A stretch of DNA of 49,001 nt, taken from Acidovorax sp. CF316. Its GTDB lineage: Bacteria > Pseudomonadota > Gammaproteobacteria > Burkholderiales > Burkholderiaceae_C. The stretch lies in NCBI RefSeq assembly GCF_000276605.1, contig NZ_AKJX01000275.1, forward strand, positions 1-49,001. The letters are read 5' to 3'. Below are positions 48,030-49,001 of the stretch, piece by piece; positions within the stretch are counted from its first letter, which is position 1, and each line of letters starts with the position of its first letter. Below the pieces are notes generated by a model, which did no database searches, was not told the DNA's origin, and saw only the letters and a list, made by a program, of their open reading frames with translations. Both the position numbers and the translations under genes were made by a program.

Positions 48030-48498
48030 TGAAAACACTCCAGAAATAATACGCTGCCCGCCCCTTGCCGGCCCCACCCGGGGCATGAACCGACACCCTT
48101 GGCATGGGACCTCTTTCCGTTGCAAAAAGCAACATCGGGGCGCTGAAGCGGCGCAGGGTACCCGAGGTGGCGTGGGCAGGGGGCCGGCCCAGGCAGATGA
48201 ATCCCCTCGGTTCGCAGGGTCACCCGCCGCATGGAGCCCCTCGGCGTGCTCTGTCGTGCGCTGCCGCTGTAACATTTTGTGGCATGTGAAGGGCCGCGCT
48301 GCGAAAAATGGGGGATGGACGCAGGGCCCAGGACTGGGCATGCTGCGCTGTGCTTCAGACAGCCCCTGCGCGCGGGTGGTGCTGCCCTGCGGCAAGGTGG
48401 CGCCACCGCCGGCGCCCGATTGCGGGCCGGCGTTTTTCTTTCTTTCTTTGCTTGTTTTGGCCAGCCCTATCTATTCACTTTTTGAAAGGCGTATCGCA
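48030..48498. other. Divergent intergenic region with an orphan terminator
   Basis: No protein gene is supported. The region separates the leftward secreted-protein gene from the rightward RCC1-like gene. A TGTAACATTTTG stretch (about 48267-48278) could be a promoter -10 region, and a terminator hairpin follows at 48407-48447. A short RNA of about 150 nt or a leader of the RCC1-like gene would fit. Confidence 0.45.
48407..48447 (+). terminator. Rho-independent terminator with no gene upstream
   Basis: CGCCGG (48407-48412) pairs with CCGGCG (48427-48432), and CCC with GGG inside, with a 2-nt bulge; a TTTTTCTTTCTTTCTTT tract follows. No plus-strand gene ends before it within the intergenic region, so it suggests a small RNA or an attenuated leader for the gene at 48499. 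Confidence 0.7.
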
Positions 48499-49001
48499 AT
48501 GACTTTCCTGGCAGTGTTGACAACAGACCGCCGCTTGCCGTCCAGGCCGCTGGCTTCGCTTCGCAGCATGGCGTTGAAGGCCGGTCTCGCGTGCACCCTG
48601 GTGGCGGCAGCGGCCGGGGCCCACGCGGCCACGGTCTTGAAGTTTGCCACCGGTGCGTCGAATTCGGCCGCCATCCTGAGCGATGGAACGCTCTGGACCT
48701 GGGGCAACAACATGAACGGGCAGTTGGGCAACGGCACCTCCGTCAGCGCGGAAAAGCCGGTTCGGGTGGGCACCGGCTTCACCCAGGTGCAGGTGGGCAG
48801 CCGCTACATGGTGGCGCTCAAGGCCGATGGCAGCTTGTGGATGTGGGGCCACGCGGTGCTCAAGGACCGGGAGTTCTACGAAACCGCGCCGGTGCAGATC
48901 GGCAGCGGCTTTGACAAGCTGCTCACGTCCGACACCGCCGCCAAGGCCGATGGCAGTGTCTGGTTCTGGGGCGAGTCCAAGCTCGTCTACAGCGCGCCCG
49001 C
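48499..49001 (+). CDS. RCC1-repeat protein, truncated by the window end
   Basis: The first ~167 residues are visible, from the ATG at 48499 (AAGG upstream; ATG 48568 is an alternative and would give a cleaner signal peptide). The signal region ALKAGLACTLVAAAAGAHA is followed by RCC1-type beta-propeller repeats (SNSAAILSDGTLWTWGNNMNGQLGNGTSVSA, GSRYMVALKADGSLWMWGHA, TAAKADGSVWFWGE). Bacterial RCC1 proteins with signal peptides are usually secreted or surface proteins. The 3' end lies outside the window. Confidence 0.88.
   Translation, partial: MTFLAVLTTDRRLPSRPLASLRSMALKAGLACTLVAAAAGAHAATVLKFATGASNSAAILSDGTLWTWGNNMNGQLGNGTSVSAEKPVRVGTGFTQVQVGSRYMVALKADGSLWMWGHAVLKDREFYETAPVQIGSGFDKLLTSDTAAKADGSVWFWGESKLVYSAP

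Overview
The window looks like a high-GC betaproteobacterial chromosome, probably Burkholderiales/Comamonadaceae. This is inferred from GC content, codon use, and the architecture of the branched-chain-type ABC cluster. It divides into three parts.

(1) Positions 1 to about 23,027 are an integrated mobile element with mixed and generally lower GC. From left to right it carries: an HNH endonuclease with an unknown partner gene; a tyrosine integrase translationally coupled to a small excisionase-like HTH protein; a long gene-poor stretch with inverted repeats; an unknown 407-aa protein next to a KfrA-like coiled-coil DNA-binding protein whose upstream region holds an array of CATAAC repeats; a membrane/secreted protein pair; an XRE regulator; a Lon-like AAA+ ATPase; a complete MOBQ-type mobilisation module (mobC-like gene, oriT, mobA relaxase); a FitAB-type toxin-antitoxin; and a five-gene defence operon. 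The operon order is hsdM, hsdS, a HEPN-motif protein, hsdR, then an OLD-family ATPase/TOPRIM nuclease. The right end of the element is marked by a 25-nt remnant of the 3' end of a tRNA-His gene (attR-like), followed by what is probably the original tRNA terminator. The intact tRNA-His and the left end must lie before position 1. The module mix (relaxase and oriT, KfrA, toxin-antitoxin, tRNA integrase) suggests a mobilisable island with plasmid ancestry.

(2) Positions 23,028 to about 43,094 are ordinary chromosome of about 70% GC. The genes are a PilZ/YcgR-like protein, small membrane proteins, a DUF2024 protein, and a flavodoxin-fold NAD(P)H oxidoreductase plus TetR regulator behind a striking double palindrome. 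Next come a two-component system and a catabolic/uptake cluster: a membrane-anchored FAH-fold protein, a periplasmic binding protein, two permeases, two ATPases, an acyl-CoA ligase and a DECR-like SDR, followed by an aldo/keto reductase. The same TCACG direct repeat, spaced 11 bp, precedes both the two-component operon and the FAH gene. I infer that the response regulator controls both, so the cluster would be a signal-responsive system for importing and CoA-activating a carboxylic acid. A MATE exporter and small unknown genes follow.

(3) Positions 43,095 to 49,001 are a patchy accessory region: a lipoprotein, a 161-bp IS630-type MITE, DUF6794 and SMI1/KNR4-like genes, an ankyrin remnant, a secreted protein with a Thr-rich linker, and the start of an RCC1-repeat protein cut off by the window end. 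Much of it is non-coding or decayed.

The best candidate for an undescribed system is the type I restriction operon that contains both a HEPN-motif gene and an OLD nuclease gene.
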